Below are positions 34,443 to 45,563 of a stretch of DNA of 64,000 nucleotides, one piece after another. A model generated the notes under the pieces. It had not been told where the DNA came from, did not search any database, and saw nothing but the letters and a program-made list of their open reading frames with translations. How positions within the stretch are numbered: position 1 is the stretch's first letter; the number at the start of each line of letters is the position of its first letter. A program made the translations under genes and the position numbers. Origin of the DNA: Engraulis encrasicolus (Eukaryota > Chordata > Actinopteri > Clupeiformes > Engraulidae); contig NW_026945786.1 of the NCBI RefSeq assembly GCF_034702125.1, forward strand, positions 99,501 to 163,500, written 5' to 3'.

Positions 34443-34607
34443 CTGCTGTATATATCTTGACTATTTGAAGATTGAATCCAATTTCTCCTCCAGCTGCATC
34501 TGCAGTGCAGACAGAGATTTCTTCAGGGGCACAAAGAAGCGGCTTTGGTTCAAGGTCCTTCTGGCTACTGTATCACTGCGTGCATCACCAGAAATGGGCA
34601 CCATGTC
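34443..34607 (-). pseudogene. TRIM locus A, linker exon 4 with 7-bp deletion
   Basis: Acceptor GAATATGCAG and donor GTTGGTCAA. Sequence parallels exon 4 of locus B (RSDTVARRTLNQSRFF, PLKKSLSALQMQLEEKL) with one extra codon. Seven bases present in locus B (CCTGCTT on the plus strand) are missing after 34466. The exon is therefore 165 bp and not the expected 172, the frame shifts, and TAG at 34463-34461 follows the codons for SIFK. Confidence 0.85.
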
Positions 34608-34772
34608 CTGCATATTCTGTGGACAATTTAGTATGAATTTAGTAAAAGTATGCTACTATAACTACTATAAGTAGTCACGGCTACCCATAATATAGATGTG
34701 AGGTATTCAAAACAGACACAACTCTTTAGTGTGGAAGAAATAATCTGTTTTCATGCACTCTGAACTTTATGG

Positions 34773-35094
34773 ACAGAGCACTGTGTAAGATGGTGGCCAG
34801 AGAAGGTATTGCAAATATGCTGCTCATTGAAACTTTTCACAAATACATACTAAATAATGAATTAATATTTAATATGTCTTAAGCACAGTACGTTTTGCAT
34901 CTAAACTCTTTCTGGAAATTCAAAATGGGGGAGATGCAGAAGATCCATCTTTTCATGTATGAAGAATTAGACGTTTGAGTATTTAGAATATGATAGTGGT
35001 TAACATTCATGAACCAGGTAACATCTGTGAGTCTTAATGGGCAGCATGAATTCTGGAAATAAATAACTAAAAATATTACACAGTGCACCTTTAA
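34773..35094. mobile_element. TTAA-type MITE in intron of locus A
   Basis: Left end AGAGCACTGTGTAAGATGG and inverted right end ATTACACAGTGCACCT followed by TTAA (35091-35094). The left TTAA has been lost to mutation (ACTTTATGG). No frame. Confidence 0.5.
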
Positions 35095-35142
35095 GTCTGC
35101 CCACATCCACGCAGATGATACACTTTCCTGTATCGAAATACC

Positions 35143-35424
35143 GGTAACACTTTATTTTAGGGATACATCTATTAGCACTAATACACACAATGTCCTGTAT
35201 AAGTAACTTGTAAGGCATGAGCAAAGCAAAATCAAACATTTGTTAGGCATGTATTCGCAAATGTCTTGTTCATGCACAATAAGGGATTTATTACCAATTT
35301 AACCTTAGTAAGGACCTAGTAGGCCTTAGCGTTTGCTTAGAACATGCCTTACAAGTTACTTATGCAGCCATTAACATTGCATGTATTAGTGCTAATAGAT
35401 GTATCCCTAAAATAAAGTGTTACC
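35143..35424. mobile_element. hAT-size-duplication MITE, 282 bp
   Basis: Exact 8-bp duplication GAAATACC at 35135-35142 and 35425-35432. The inverted ends begin GGTAACACTTTATTTTAGGG, and the arms stay complementary for more than 40 bp (ATACATCTATTAGCACTAA). It lies in intron 3 of locus A, 57 bp from exon 3. Confidence 0.9.
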
Positions 35425-35488
35425 GAAATACCAACAACATAAGTGTCTGGGGGATTTATTCAGTTAAATAATACCCATCGTCGCACAC

Positions 35489-35722
35489 CTTTAGGAAATG
35501 GATGGGATCCTGTGTCAGTGAAAGCTGCTTCATCTCGGCATCTTTCCTCTTCAGCTCAGCAATCTCCTGCTCCAGAAGCTTTAAGAGTCCTTCAGCCCGA
35601 CTCTCCTCAGCCTTCTCCTGAGCTCTGATCAGCTCTGTCACCTCAGAGCGCCTTCTCTCGATGCAGTGGATCATCTCAGTAAACATCTTTTCACTCTTCT
35701 TTACTGCTGTCTGTGCACCAGA
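35489..35722 (-). CDS. TRIM locus A, coiled-coil exon 3 (234 bp)
   Basis: Acceptor CCTATCAG and donor GTGTGCGACG. Encodes [50 protein letters not shown] and DPIHFLK. Frame intact, phase 0 at both ends. The acceptor is preceded within 8 nt by a (TG)n tract on the transcribed strand. Confidence 0.85.
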
Positions 35723-35728
35723 CTGATA

Positions 35729-35730
<2 letters not shown>

Positions 35731-35792
<62 letters not shown>

Positions 35793-35802
35793 GCGCGCGC
35801 GC

Positions 35803-35879
<77 letters not shown>
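35731..35879. repeat. (CA)n microsatellite at the exon 3 acceptor of locus A
   Basis: About 148 bp with a CGCGCG interruption near 35791-35806. The homologous position in locus B also carries a (CA)n tract. Confidence 0.95.
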
Positions 35880-35881
<2 letters not shown>

Positions 35882-35894
35882 GAAGGTTACATTG

Positions 35895-36635
35895 GCTACG
35901 GTTACATGATTTTTGTTTTTTTATTACGAATTATTAATTTGGAATAAATAGTTCGGAATTAAAGTTCTTTTGTGATGTGTATAAATGGCACTTTCACCTA
36001 ATTCTGAATAAACTTCTGGGGAAAACAAAGCATTTGGACTGGACAGAGGACACACATGCTGAGCGAGACAAATAAGGCGCGGGGGCGTGGTCACCAACCT
36101 CCGGTAGCTCTGTGAACTAAAGGGAGAGCTGGTCATCTTCAGCCCCATAATATTTTCCTCAGCCTGGGTCAAACCTTAGCATATGCCCCTAAGATGTGGA
36201 TCACTTAAAATAATAATAGCTTAGAAAAATGAGTGGTCAAAGAGTAATGTGGACTAACTTTGTTGTGCTATCAGTTCATGGTGCATTTTCACATCAATAT
36301 ATTGAGGCCACAACATATATAGTCTCTCAGGCTCTTTAAATCAAGCACAAATTTCATGTAAGAAATCGACCGAAAGTCCGCCATGTTTTCCCCCTGGAAG
36401 AGTCTTGCATGCGTCTTGCGCCATCTCGTGCCCAACGAGCATGTGTGGAATGACCGGAATTGTTGTTAATTCTGAATAAAAGGTTACATGACAGAGGAAC
36501 GTGTCAATTCCAAATAAACTTAATTCCGGTTGGGGAAGTGTTTAGATTATGTTTTTAAAGTGGAATTTTTGAAAGTTTTTTTTTTCAGAAATAAAGTGAG
36601 TTAATTCTGAATTAAATGTTTCATGTAAAGCCACA
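35895..36635. mobile_element. Possible MITE in intron 2 of locus A
   Basis: GGTTACATGA at the left and TTTCATGTAAAGCC at the right are inverted, and AATTCGGAATTAA/AATTCTGAATTAA-type segments recur in both orientations. Ends are imprecise and no duplication is seen. Confidence 0.35.
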
Positions 36636-36728
36636 GGGTCTAATCAAGTAATGCCAGTCTGTGAAGGAGAGTTCCTCTGGCATGTATTGGCCCATGCTTG
36701 TGTTATGTCTTCTCTGTTCAGTTCTCAC

Positions 36729-36824
36729 CTTAAGAGTCTCCACAGCCTTCTTCAGTTTTTGCAGCTCTTTCTCCTTCAACTGGATCATCTGCTGGCATCT
36801 CTTCTGGCTCTGCCCCAACCCCTC
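36729..36824 (-). CDS. TRIM locus A, coiled-coil exon 2 (96 bp)
   Basis: Acceptor TGTTCCAG and donor GTGAGAACTG. Encodes EGLGQSQKRCQQMIQ and KEKELQKLKKAVETLK. Intact, phase 0. Confidence 0.85.
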
Positions 36825-37151
36825 CTGGAACAACAGACAAAAGAGCAACAAAAACACACAATGAGAAATGTTGTGAGCCATAAACATGTAAGTGCAATGG
36901 ATGGTGTGCACGATATTTGTCAATTAGGGACTACATAATTAATTATGGCATTTTAAGCCTAACTGATGTTTTTTTGTTTTTTAAAGCAATGTTCATCAAA
37001 ATGCCATCAATAAACCTCATGTCCAATAGTTTACTGACAGTTAAACTAAATAACAAACAAACAGAAAGTTGGTGAACGATTTTAACAGCCTTGAATGAAC
37101 CAAGTAATTTATTATCATCAGTTTATTATAATCTATCTATCTATATATATA

Positions 37152-38783
37152 CAGTCCAAGAAAAAGTTTGTACACCCTTTGAAATTTCTTACATTTCAGT
37201 CAAAATTTATCATAAAACATGGTCTGATCTTCCCGGAAATCTCAAGAAGGAACAATCAGAGTCTGCTTTAACTAATTCCACACAAACATTTACATGTTAT
37301 CATATTTGTATTGGCCATAAGGCTATAACATTCACAGGACAGCAAGGCATAAGTAAGTACACCCTTGCATTAAATAGGTTTTAACCCTCAGTTAGTTGCA
37401 ATATCCTCAACCAGACTTGTCCTGTAGTTGCAGATCAGATTAACAAAACAATCTGGATGTATCTTGTCTCCCTCTTCTTTAGAGAACTGCCTCTCGTCAG
37501 CAAGGTTTCTGGGATGTCTGGAGTGCATAGCTTTATTGACTTCATGCCATATAATCTCAATTGTTTTTAGTCAGGGCTTTGACTGGACTATTCCAGAATG
37601 TGTATTTCATTGTTATGAAGCCATTCTAATGTCGATTTGCTTCTAAAATATGGGTTGTTGTCACATTTCAGTACCCGTCCTCTTATGTGCTTCAACTGTG
37701 TGACAGACTTCCTCACGTTTTTTTCTGTAAAATATCACAATAAACTTGAGTTCATTGCTCCACTGATAATAGCAAACTTTCAAAGGCCTGAGGCAGCAAG
37801 GTAGCCGCATATAATGATGCTCCCGCCACCATACTCAGAAGTGGAGATGTAACCAAGAATAACTAAAAATGGGGTTCATTCTGCCAATCTAAAATTAATG
37901 GGGTTTCTGTCCAAAAAAATATTGCTGCACCTTTGAGGTTTGCGAAAAAGCATTTATATGCTTCATAAAATTACTGCTAAATATTCTTTAGACCAACGTT
38001 GAAACCAAAGTTGATTTTTTTTCAGGGGAACACATAGTATCATGTTTGGAGGAGAACTGGAGAACCACACCTTCACCAAAACATCATCTCCACCTTTGAG
38101 TATGGTGGCGGGAGCATCATTATATGCGGCTACCTTGGTGCCTCAGGCCCTTGTCAGTTTGCTATTATCAGTGGAACAATGAACTCAGAAGTTTATTGAG
38201 ATATTTTACAGAAAAAATGTGAGGTAGTCTGTCACACAGTTGAGGCACACAAGAGGATGGGTGCTGAAATGGGACAACAACCCATATTTTAGAGGCAATT
38301 GACTTTTGAATTGCTTCATAACAATAAAATACACATTCTGGAATAGCCCAGTCAAAGCTCTGACAAAAAACATTTGAGATGATATGGCATGAAGTCAAGA
38401 AAGCTATTCACTCCAGATATCCAAGAAACCTTGCTGAAGAAGGGCAGTTTTCTAAAGAAGAGGGAGTCAAGATACATCCAGATTGTTTTGTTAATCTGAT
38501 CTGCAACTACAGGAAACATCTAGTTGAGGTTATTGCGACAAACTTAGGGTTAAAACCTATTGAATGCAAGGGTGTACTTACTTATGCCTTTCTGTCCAGT
38601 GAATGTTTACATCTTATGGCCAATGAAAATATGTAAACTTGTAAATGTTTGGGTTGAATTAGTTAAAGCAGACTATGGTTGTTCCTTCTTGTGATTTCCG
38701 GAAAGATCAGACCATGCTTTATGACCAATTTTGACAGAAATGTAAGAAATTTCAAAGGGTGTACAAACTTTTTCCTGGGACTG
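37152..38783. mobile_element. Second Tc1-like element with long inverted arms
   Basis: TA at 37150-37151 and 38784-38785; ends CAGTCC[AC]AGAAAAAGTTTGTACACCC and the inverse. Arms of about 700 bp (37152-37853 and 38081-38783) leave only about 230 bp of single-copy centre. The right arm shows a degraded YGGGSIIICGYLGASG segment, the Tc1 GGGS-x-MVWG region, reading outward; the left arm carries the same in reverse. Lies in intron 1 of locus A. Confidence 0.85.
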
Positions 38784-38785
38784 TA

Positions 38786-39447
<662 letters not shown>

Positions 39448-39548
39448 TGTGGGTGTGCAAGATGTAATTATGCATTCGCCTACTTCCCCAAAGGCAAAAT
39501 ATTCTCAGGTCTTCCCTCCGCATGTGTGTCTTTCCATCTGTCTGTACT

Positions 39549-39562
39549 ATTATTATTATTAT

Positions 39563-39658
<96 letters not shown>

Positions 39659-39672
39659 TAGTAGTAGTATTG
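39549..39672. repeat. (TAG)n microsatellite
   Basis: About 110 bp of AGT/TAG with two GTG variants. The apparent 248-residue frame across this area is a translation of the GT and TAG tracts. Confidence 0.95.
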
Positions 39673-39961
39673 TTATTATTAAGTTCCTCCACAGAAAAGG
39701 GGTTTTGCTTTGTTTATCTGTCTATCTGCAACAAAGTAACAAAACTTCTGATCACATTCAGTAAATCCTCAGAACAGCTAGGTATGCACCAGTTGATGAT
39801 TTTTAGGAATGGGTCAAGGCCAAAGTTAAGGTCAAAGTCAAATCAACACCAAAATGTTCCTTTTACTTTTAAATGAGATACAATGTCAATTACTATATCA
39901 TAGGCCTAGACAATGAGCTGCTGGGACAGGGTTGCTGTGACCACGTATTATTATTAATACA

Positions 39962-40021
39962 AATGTTGTTGTCGTTGTTGTCGTTGTTGTTGTTGTTGTT
40001 GTTGTTGATGATGATGATGAC
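39962..40021. repeat. (TTG)n-(ATG)n microsatellite
   Basis: Short trinucleotide repeats with TCG variants. Confidence 0.9.
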
Positions 40022-40414
40022 GAGAGTAAAAGTTGTGTGTATGTCAGTGTATGAATATGCAATCACAGGAGCCCAACCTGTTTTTCTGCAGTGATATGTG
40101 CACATACACGCTCATGCACCTTTCATTGTTAGCTGGAATGAGGGGTTACAATATAACATAACTGAAAGGGTAGCAGTGACAAAGTAGATGTACACAGTTT
40201 GTGTTTGAATGTAGTAGCCCCTTAATGCGCGCTGTACCTCCAGTGGCACGCTGTAATAGTCATTGAAATGTAACTACCATAGCACTACAATACTATGACA
40301 CAACACAGGCCCTTGGTAATGCACCACCACTTGGTCATTACCATACTGGAAACAACAAATTTATAAAGGGGTTAAAACAGACAAATAAAGTTCAAAATAT
40401 ATTCCATGTCTTAC

Positions 40415-41059
40415 CTTTTTATGACTCCACTCTGCTGCAGCCATGGTCGTGTCATGGCCTTTGTGATCGTCCATCGTACACAAAACACAGATGCAACTCT
40501 GGTCGGTGCGACAGAATATTTCAAAAGCCTTCTGATGACGGGGACAGATCCTCTCCTTTAGCTGGACTGGGGCTTCGGTCATGGTGTGATTTCTACCAAC
40601 AAGTTCATAGTGAGCTTTTAAATGAGTGTCACAGTAGGACATCAGACAGTCCAGACAGGACTTGACAGCTTTGAGTTTTCTGCTGGTACAGACGTCACAC
40701 GCCACATCTCCAGGTCCAGCATAACAGCGATCTGAAGCAGGGGTTTGGATGCTGGTCTTCACAAACTTCTCCACCATTTCAGCCATCAGACGGTTTTTAT
40801 GGAGGACAGTCCTGGAGGAGAAGGTGTGTCTGCACAGGGGACAGATGTATTCTCCTTTCCAATCTTCCTTGATGCACTGCATACAGAAATTATGTCCACA
40901 GGGAATCGTCACTGGATCCTTGAACAGGTCCAGACAGACTGGACATGTGAATGAAACCTGGTCCTGAGAAGACTGATGCCATTTTGTAGCTCTTCCAAAC
41001 ACAAAACTCCAAATGCACACTGTGATAAGCAGAAGCAGAGTGACAGCTGACTTCCTCAT
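40415..41059 (-). CDS. TRIM locus A, RING/B-box exon 1 with altered start
   Basis: The RING (CPVC, CGHNFC, CPLC), B-box1-like cluster and B-box2 are intact up to the GTAAGACATGG donor. The loop between the RING metal-binding halves is shorter than in loci C and D. The paralogues' ATG (here 40982-40980) is out of frame with the RING because the segment from ATG to the first RING cysteine is 37 bp and not 39. The only in-frame upstream ATG is 41059. It adds 31 residues beginning MRKSAVTLLLLITVCIW, a hydrophobic stretch resembling a signal anchor, encoded by what is 5' UTR in locus D. Translation from 41059 is inferred, not shown. Confidence 0.7.
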
Positions 41060-41089
41060 CAGCACTTCCTCAGAACACTAAGGAGGAGC

Positions 41090-41130
41090 CCAGGGAGGGT
41101 GGGGTTAGGGGTTGGCCAATCACAAGTGTT
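41090..41130 (-). promoter_or_regulatory. Putative TRIM promoter with CCAAT box, locus A
   Basis: GGGAGGGTGGGG, then GGTTGGCCAATCA (CCAAT 41116-41120), in the same arrangement as at loci C and D. Located about 57 bp upstream of ATG 41059 and 134 bp upstream of the ancestral ATG position. Confidence 0.45.
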
Positions 41131-41928
41131 CCTGTTATCAGGAAGAGGAAAGTAGGGCCAGGTGGATGGATGTGGGTTTGGTTAATCAGGTGTATGCAGC
41201 ATGCATGTGTCAGAGCGACGTCAGAGGCGGTTGAAAAAGTTCATCCAGAGTTTGTTCTGGAATCCACGTGATGTAAGATGCAAACCTATTGCACCCATGT
41301 TATTGTTAATGTGTAGTCATAGCGTGTTGTGATTTTTACTGTGAAGTCAAAGGCAGTGTGTTTGGTTGTGTAATAGTAGAGTGTTTGTGGTTGAGTATGT
41401 GTGTCATCAGAAACAGAGTCTGAGAGACAACCGTTTGTGCCTTAGTGTGATTTAGAACCACAGCATAGCTTATTTGCATAATATTGCCTGGAGATCAACT
41501 ACAAACTGACGCTGGAGTTGCGTGAATCACCTCTTGTCTCTCGATTCGCTTTTGTCTCTTCTGTCGCCCGTGACTCAATAACAAGTCTATTACTTCCACG
41601 CTTGGTCTATTTGTTCCTTAAGGAGAGGTTAGTGGCGTGTGTCGCAGGGCCGTCCCTAGGGGGTGGCGAACTGGGCCGTCGCCCAGGGCCGTCCCAAGGG
41701 GAGTGCGAGGCCCTGGGCGAACTTGACCGATGCGAGGCCCTTTTCAGGATAACTCATTTCTCACGTTATTTCGGGAGGGAGCATTATATATTAGGATATT
41801 ACACGGTAGCCTAAATATTATTATTAATATTCATTTAAGAGTATACAACAATAAGCAGACAGACAAAATATACACCTTTGGCCCTATGCTGTTTATTATG
41901 CATTTCATGAAAACAATCATTATTTAAG

Positions 41929-43204
41929 TGTAACAGGTTGGACTAGGTCCCCTGTTAGTGTGCATGTTGTAATTGAAAACAGCTGCCCGTGTGGGCGAGG
42001 GTGGAGCCCTTCCGGTTAGTATAAATTGCCTACTATGTTGTCTGTTAGCCAGGTGTGGCTAACCTCAGTACCGGTTGGCGCTTGGGGAAGCCCTGTACGC
42101 TGGGTGAAGTAGGTGATGTTGGCGTGTTGGGTGTTGGACCCACACTGGAGCGCGTAGAGCGCAGCTGAAATGCGGACGCCAGGTTGCCGCATGTAGCCTA
42201 ACCGGCTCGAAGGTAAGCCCTTCTGTGTGCACCTGGCGATAGCCAATTATGTTTGTACTGTGGCTAACGAGATGTTGTTTCACTGCAGCATTGCATGGTG
42301 AAGCAAGGGTCAACCGTAGACTTCCAAGCTCGGTCCAGTGCTTCCCAATTGCAACTGAAGGTAATATCTAATTAACCGTCACTCTGTGCCTTTCATGCCA
42401 CACCTTGCTCATTGATCATGGCATTTCCCTGGCATTAACCCAGTCTGTCTTGTGCTTTCTAGGTTGAGCACATTATTGTCAATTGGCTGGGGTGGGGGGA
42501 CGCCGCCGTCTTTTCCCGGTGTTTGTGTTTGTTATTTTGCCTTTTACCACCACGAGCTCTTTTAGTAGTGGCAGGTTGTTGTTCCTTTGCGCAGGTGCGC
42601 GACGCTTTCGTCTTTCAGCCATACAAGATTTGTAGCAGTATCGTGTAAACTTATTGGTGAGGTGTAGATCCCCTGAGTGGTATAGTAAACTCTCTGTCTG
42701 CCAAGAGGCCTGATTTGATAAACATAGGCTACCTCTTCACTGCGAATCATTTCAGTGTGCTGTGACTTATTTTGTTTATGTTGATTATGTTTTGTGTGTA
42801 CAGTTTTGATTGATTGCAGTGTTATTTTGCATTCGCAGTGCAGTGTGTAGTTAACACACTCAGTAAATTACCTGTACTAGGCCTACTCAGTGCTCTCGCA
42901 CTTAAACCGTCACCGTTTCACGATATGTACCTGTATTGACTTCAGTAGAGTTAAGACTCTGTTTGTGTATATGGACTCAAGTGAACTGCCTGCTCATTTT
43001 GAAAACGAATAAGACTGAAAGCAGAAGAAAATAAAAACTATTGTATGTGCAACAGCTGTGTCATCCTTGTCATCTAGAACCTGTCGGGGAAAATTGTATT
43101 TTTAACATCTGGGTTGTCTCACCCTTAACGAGACTGGCGTAGTCACCTTTTAAAACCTAATTGCTTAAAAGTTTAGTAAGCCTACCAACCTCCACTCTGC
43201 TACA
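41929..43204 (+). repeat. 5' LTR
   Basis: TATAAA at 42020-42025 could start transcription, and AATAAA at 43030-43035 could direct polyadenylation before the LTR end. Nearly identical to the 3' LTR apart from a block of about 70 bp. Confidence 0.85.
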
Positions 43205-43223
43205 TTTTGGCGTAGTCGGCAGG

Positions 43224-43859
43224 ATGACCTGTGAGGCACAGCTGTTGGTTAGAGCTCGTGGTTTTCTTTTTTTTTCTTTTTGTTGTTTTACTGGGGAAAG
43301 ACGGCGGCTGCCCCCTCGGCGGCGACACCGCGGCGGGCACCCAGGGCCCAAAATGATTGAACTGGCGGAGCTACAGGAGATGGCAGCGCGGAACCAGCGG
43401 CAGCTGGACCTGCTGAGCCAATGGGTCGACGCGCAGCCAGAGTCTCCACGGTCGCCGCTCACGTGCTGGAGGTGCCATCAGCCAGGGCACCTGGAGCGAG
43501 AGTGCGACTGGCCACGGGTTGTTGCGCGGCCCCGGTCTCCACGGTCACCAATCAAGTGCTGGAGGTGCCACCAGCCAGGGCACCTGGCACGGGAGTGTGA
43601 TGGGCCACGGGTCTCTCGTCGTGTGCGAACCCCGCCGACAGTCCAATCGGAGAGTGAGCAGCGCCGGGGCACCCCCCAGCAGCCGACCAGAGGACCAGCC
43701 AGGACTGGGCTGGATAGCCACACCTCGGGCGGAGGCCGGCCGCTCTCTGGGGACTCGACCATGGCCACTCCATCGCCATCCGGCGTTTTATTGTTTTGTG
43801 TGTGTATATGTGCCGTGGTGGTTATGTTGTTGTTGATAAATGTGTTGGGTATGTGTTAG
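43224..43859 (+). CDS. Small double zinc-knuckle protein of the LTR element
   Basis: A 211-codon frame from ATG 43224, directly after the GGCAGG of the primer-binding region; ATG 43353 is an alternative. Two CCHC knuckles (CWRCHQPGHLERECD and CWRCHQPGHLARECD) lie in a 93-bp tandem duplication (units starting 43443 and 43536). CCHC knuckles bind RNA in gag nucleocapsids, so the protein may be a reduced gag. An R/P/S-rich stretch follows, then a hydrophobic segment (GVLLFCVCICAVVVMLLLI) ending four residues before the stop, which looks like a membrane anchor and is not a gag feature. No capsid domain is recognised. Confidence 0.65.
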   Translation: MTCEAQLLVRARGFLFFSFCCFTGERRRLPPRRRHRGGHPGPKMIELAELQEMAARNQRQLDLLSQWVDAQPESPRSPLTCWRCHQPGHLERECDWPRVVARPRSPRSPIKCWRCHQPGHLARECDGPRVSRRVRTPPTVQSESEQRRGTPQQPTRGPARTGLDSHTSGGGRPLSGDSTMATPSPSGVLLFCVCICAVVVMLLLINVLGMC

Positions 43860-43983
43860 GTGTGCGCGCATGTGTGTGCGTGTGTGTGCGTGTGTGTGTG
43901 CGCGCGTGTGTGTGTGTCTATCCCCATCATAGGGTGAGCTACAGTGCGGCACCGGGACGGTACCGATTCAAAGCTGGGGCGAA

Positions 43984-45333
43984 TGTAACAGGTTGGACTA
44001 GGTCCCCTGTTAGTGTGCATGTTGTAATTGAAAACAGCTGCCCGTGTGGGCGAGGGTGGAGCCCTTCCGGTTAGTATAAATTGCCTACTATGTTGTCTGT
44101 TAGCCAGGTGTGGCTAACCTCAGTACCGGTTGGCGCTTGGGGAAGCCCTGTACGCTGGGTGAAGTAGGTGATGTTGGCGTGTTGGGTGTTGGACCCACAC
44201 TGGAGCGCGTAGAGCGCAGCTGAAATGCGGACGCCAGGTTGCCGCATGTAGCCTAACCGGCTCGAAGGTAAGCCCTTCTGTGTGCACCTGGCGATAGCCA
44301 ATTATGTTTGTACTGTGGCTAACGAGATGTTGTTTCACTGCAGCATTGCATGGTGAAGCAAGGGTCAACCGTAGACTTCCAAGCTCGGTCCAGTGCTTCC
44401 CAATTGCAACTGAAGGTAATTTCTAATTAACTGTCACTCTGTGCCTGTGGCTTTCATGCCACACCTTGCTCATTGATCATGGCATTTCCCTGGCATTAAC
44501 CCAGTCTGTCTTGTGCTTTCTAGGTTGAGCACATTATTGTCAATTGGCTGGGGTGGGGGGACGCCGCCGTCTTTTCCCGGTGTTTGTGTTTGTTATTTTG
44601 CCCTTTACCACCACGAGCTCTTTTAGTAGTGGCAGGTTGTTGTTCCTTTGCGCAGGTGCGCGACGCTTTCGTCTTTCAGCCATACGGTCTGACACGGTCA
44701 GCTCCAGTCACCCACCCCTTAGACAAGGGATGAGTGATTGGGGACTGGCCGGTTGAGATTTGTAGCAGTATCGTGTAAACTTATTGGTGAGGTGTAGATC
44801 CCCTGAGTGGTATAGTAAACTCTCTGTCTGCCAAGAGGCCTGATTTGATAAACATAGGCTACCTCTTCACTGTGAATCATTTCAGTGTGCTGTGACTTAT
44901 TTTGTTTATTTTGATTATGTTTTGTGTGTACAGTTTTGATTGATTGCAGTGTTATTTTGCATTCGCAGTGCAGTTTGTAGTTAACACACTCAGTAAATTA
45001 CCTGTACTAGGCCTACTCAGTGCTCTCGCACTTAAACCGTCACCGTTTCACGATATGTACCTGTATTGACTTCAGTAGAGTTAAGACTCTGTTTGTGTAT
45101 ATGGACTCAAGTGAACTGCCTGCTCATTTTGAAAACGAATAAGACTGAAAGCAGAAGAAAATAAAAACTATTGTGTGTGCAACAGCTGTGTCATCCTTGT
45201 CATCTAGAACCTGTCGGGGAAAATTGTATTTTTAACATCTGGGTTGTCTCACCCTTAACGAGACTGGCGTAGTCACCTTTTAAAACCTAATTGCTTAAAA
45301 GTTAGTAACCCTACCAACCTCCACTCTGCTACA
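43984..45333 (+). repeat. 3' LTR
   Basis: Matches the 5' LTR with few substitutions (TATAAA 44075-44080). It carries about 70 extra bp near 44687-44755 (GGTCTGACACGG..., GACTGGCCGGTTG) absent from the 5' LTR. Confidence 0.85.
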
Positions 45334-45563
45334 TTAGGGCATCATTTCACAGAAGACAATTGGTCTGTAGGACATGCCGCATTTGCCATTAGTCGTTTAT
45401 CAAGGCTATATCATGAAGACAAGGGCATTATCGTTTCTTAAAGACAATAGCCTAATTTGGTAGGCCTATTGTCACATTTAACACAGAAGATAGAACTGAC
45501 AATAAAACTTATTACAAATGCATTTAATTACATTATCACGTCATGGCGAGGTTACTACCTTGC

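Larger units (their letters stand above)
41929..45333 (+). mobile_element. Non-autonomous LTR retroelement with tiny internal region
   Basis: Two near-identical LTRs (1,276 and 1,350 bp) begin TGTAACAGG and end GCTACA. Flanking TTAAG (41924-41928) and TTAGG (45334-45338) are probably a 5-bp duplication with one change. The internal region is only 779 bp. It begins TTTTGGCGTAGTCGGCAGG, a plausible primer-binding region, and encodes a single small zinc-knuckle ORF. There is no protease, reverse transcriptase or integrase, so it depends on another element. It lies inside the hAT transposon. Confidence 0.85.

Noticed and set aside
41518..41660. Conserved RESPLVSR peptide as a host gene
   Set aside because: It is present only because the flanks of the hAT element are inverted copies; no start, splice or domain support.
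42016..44368. Repeated minus-strand frames of 76 and 82 residues in both LTRs
   Set aside because: They recur because the LTRs are duplicates; no domain and antisense to the element.
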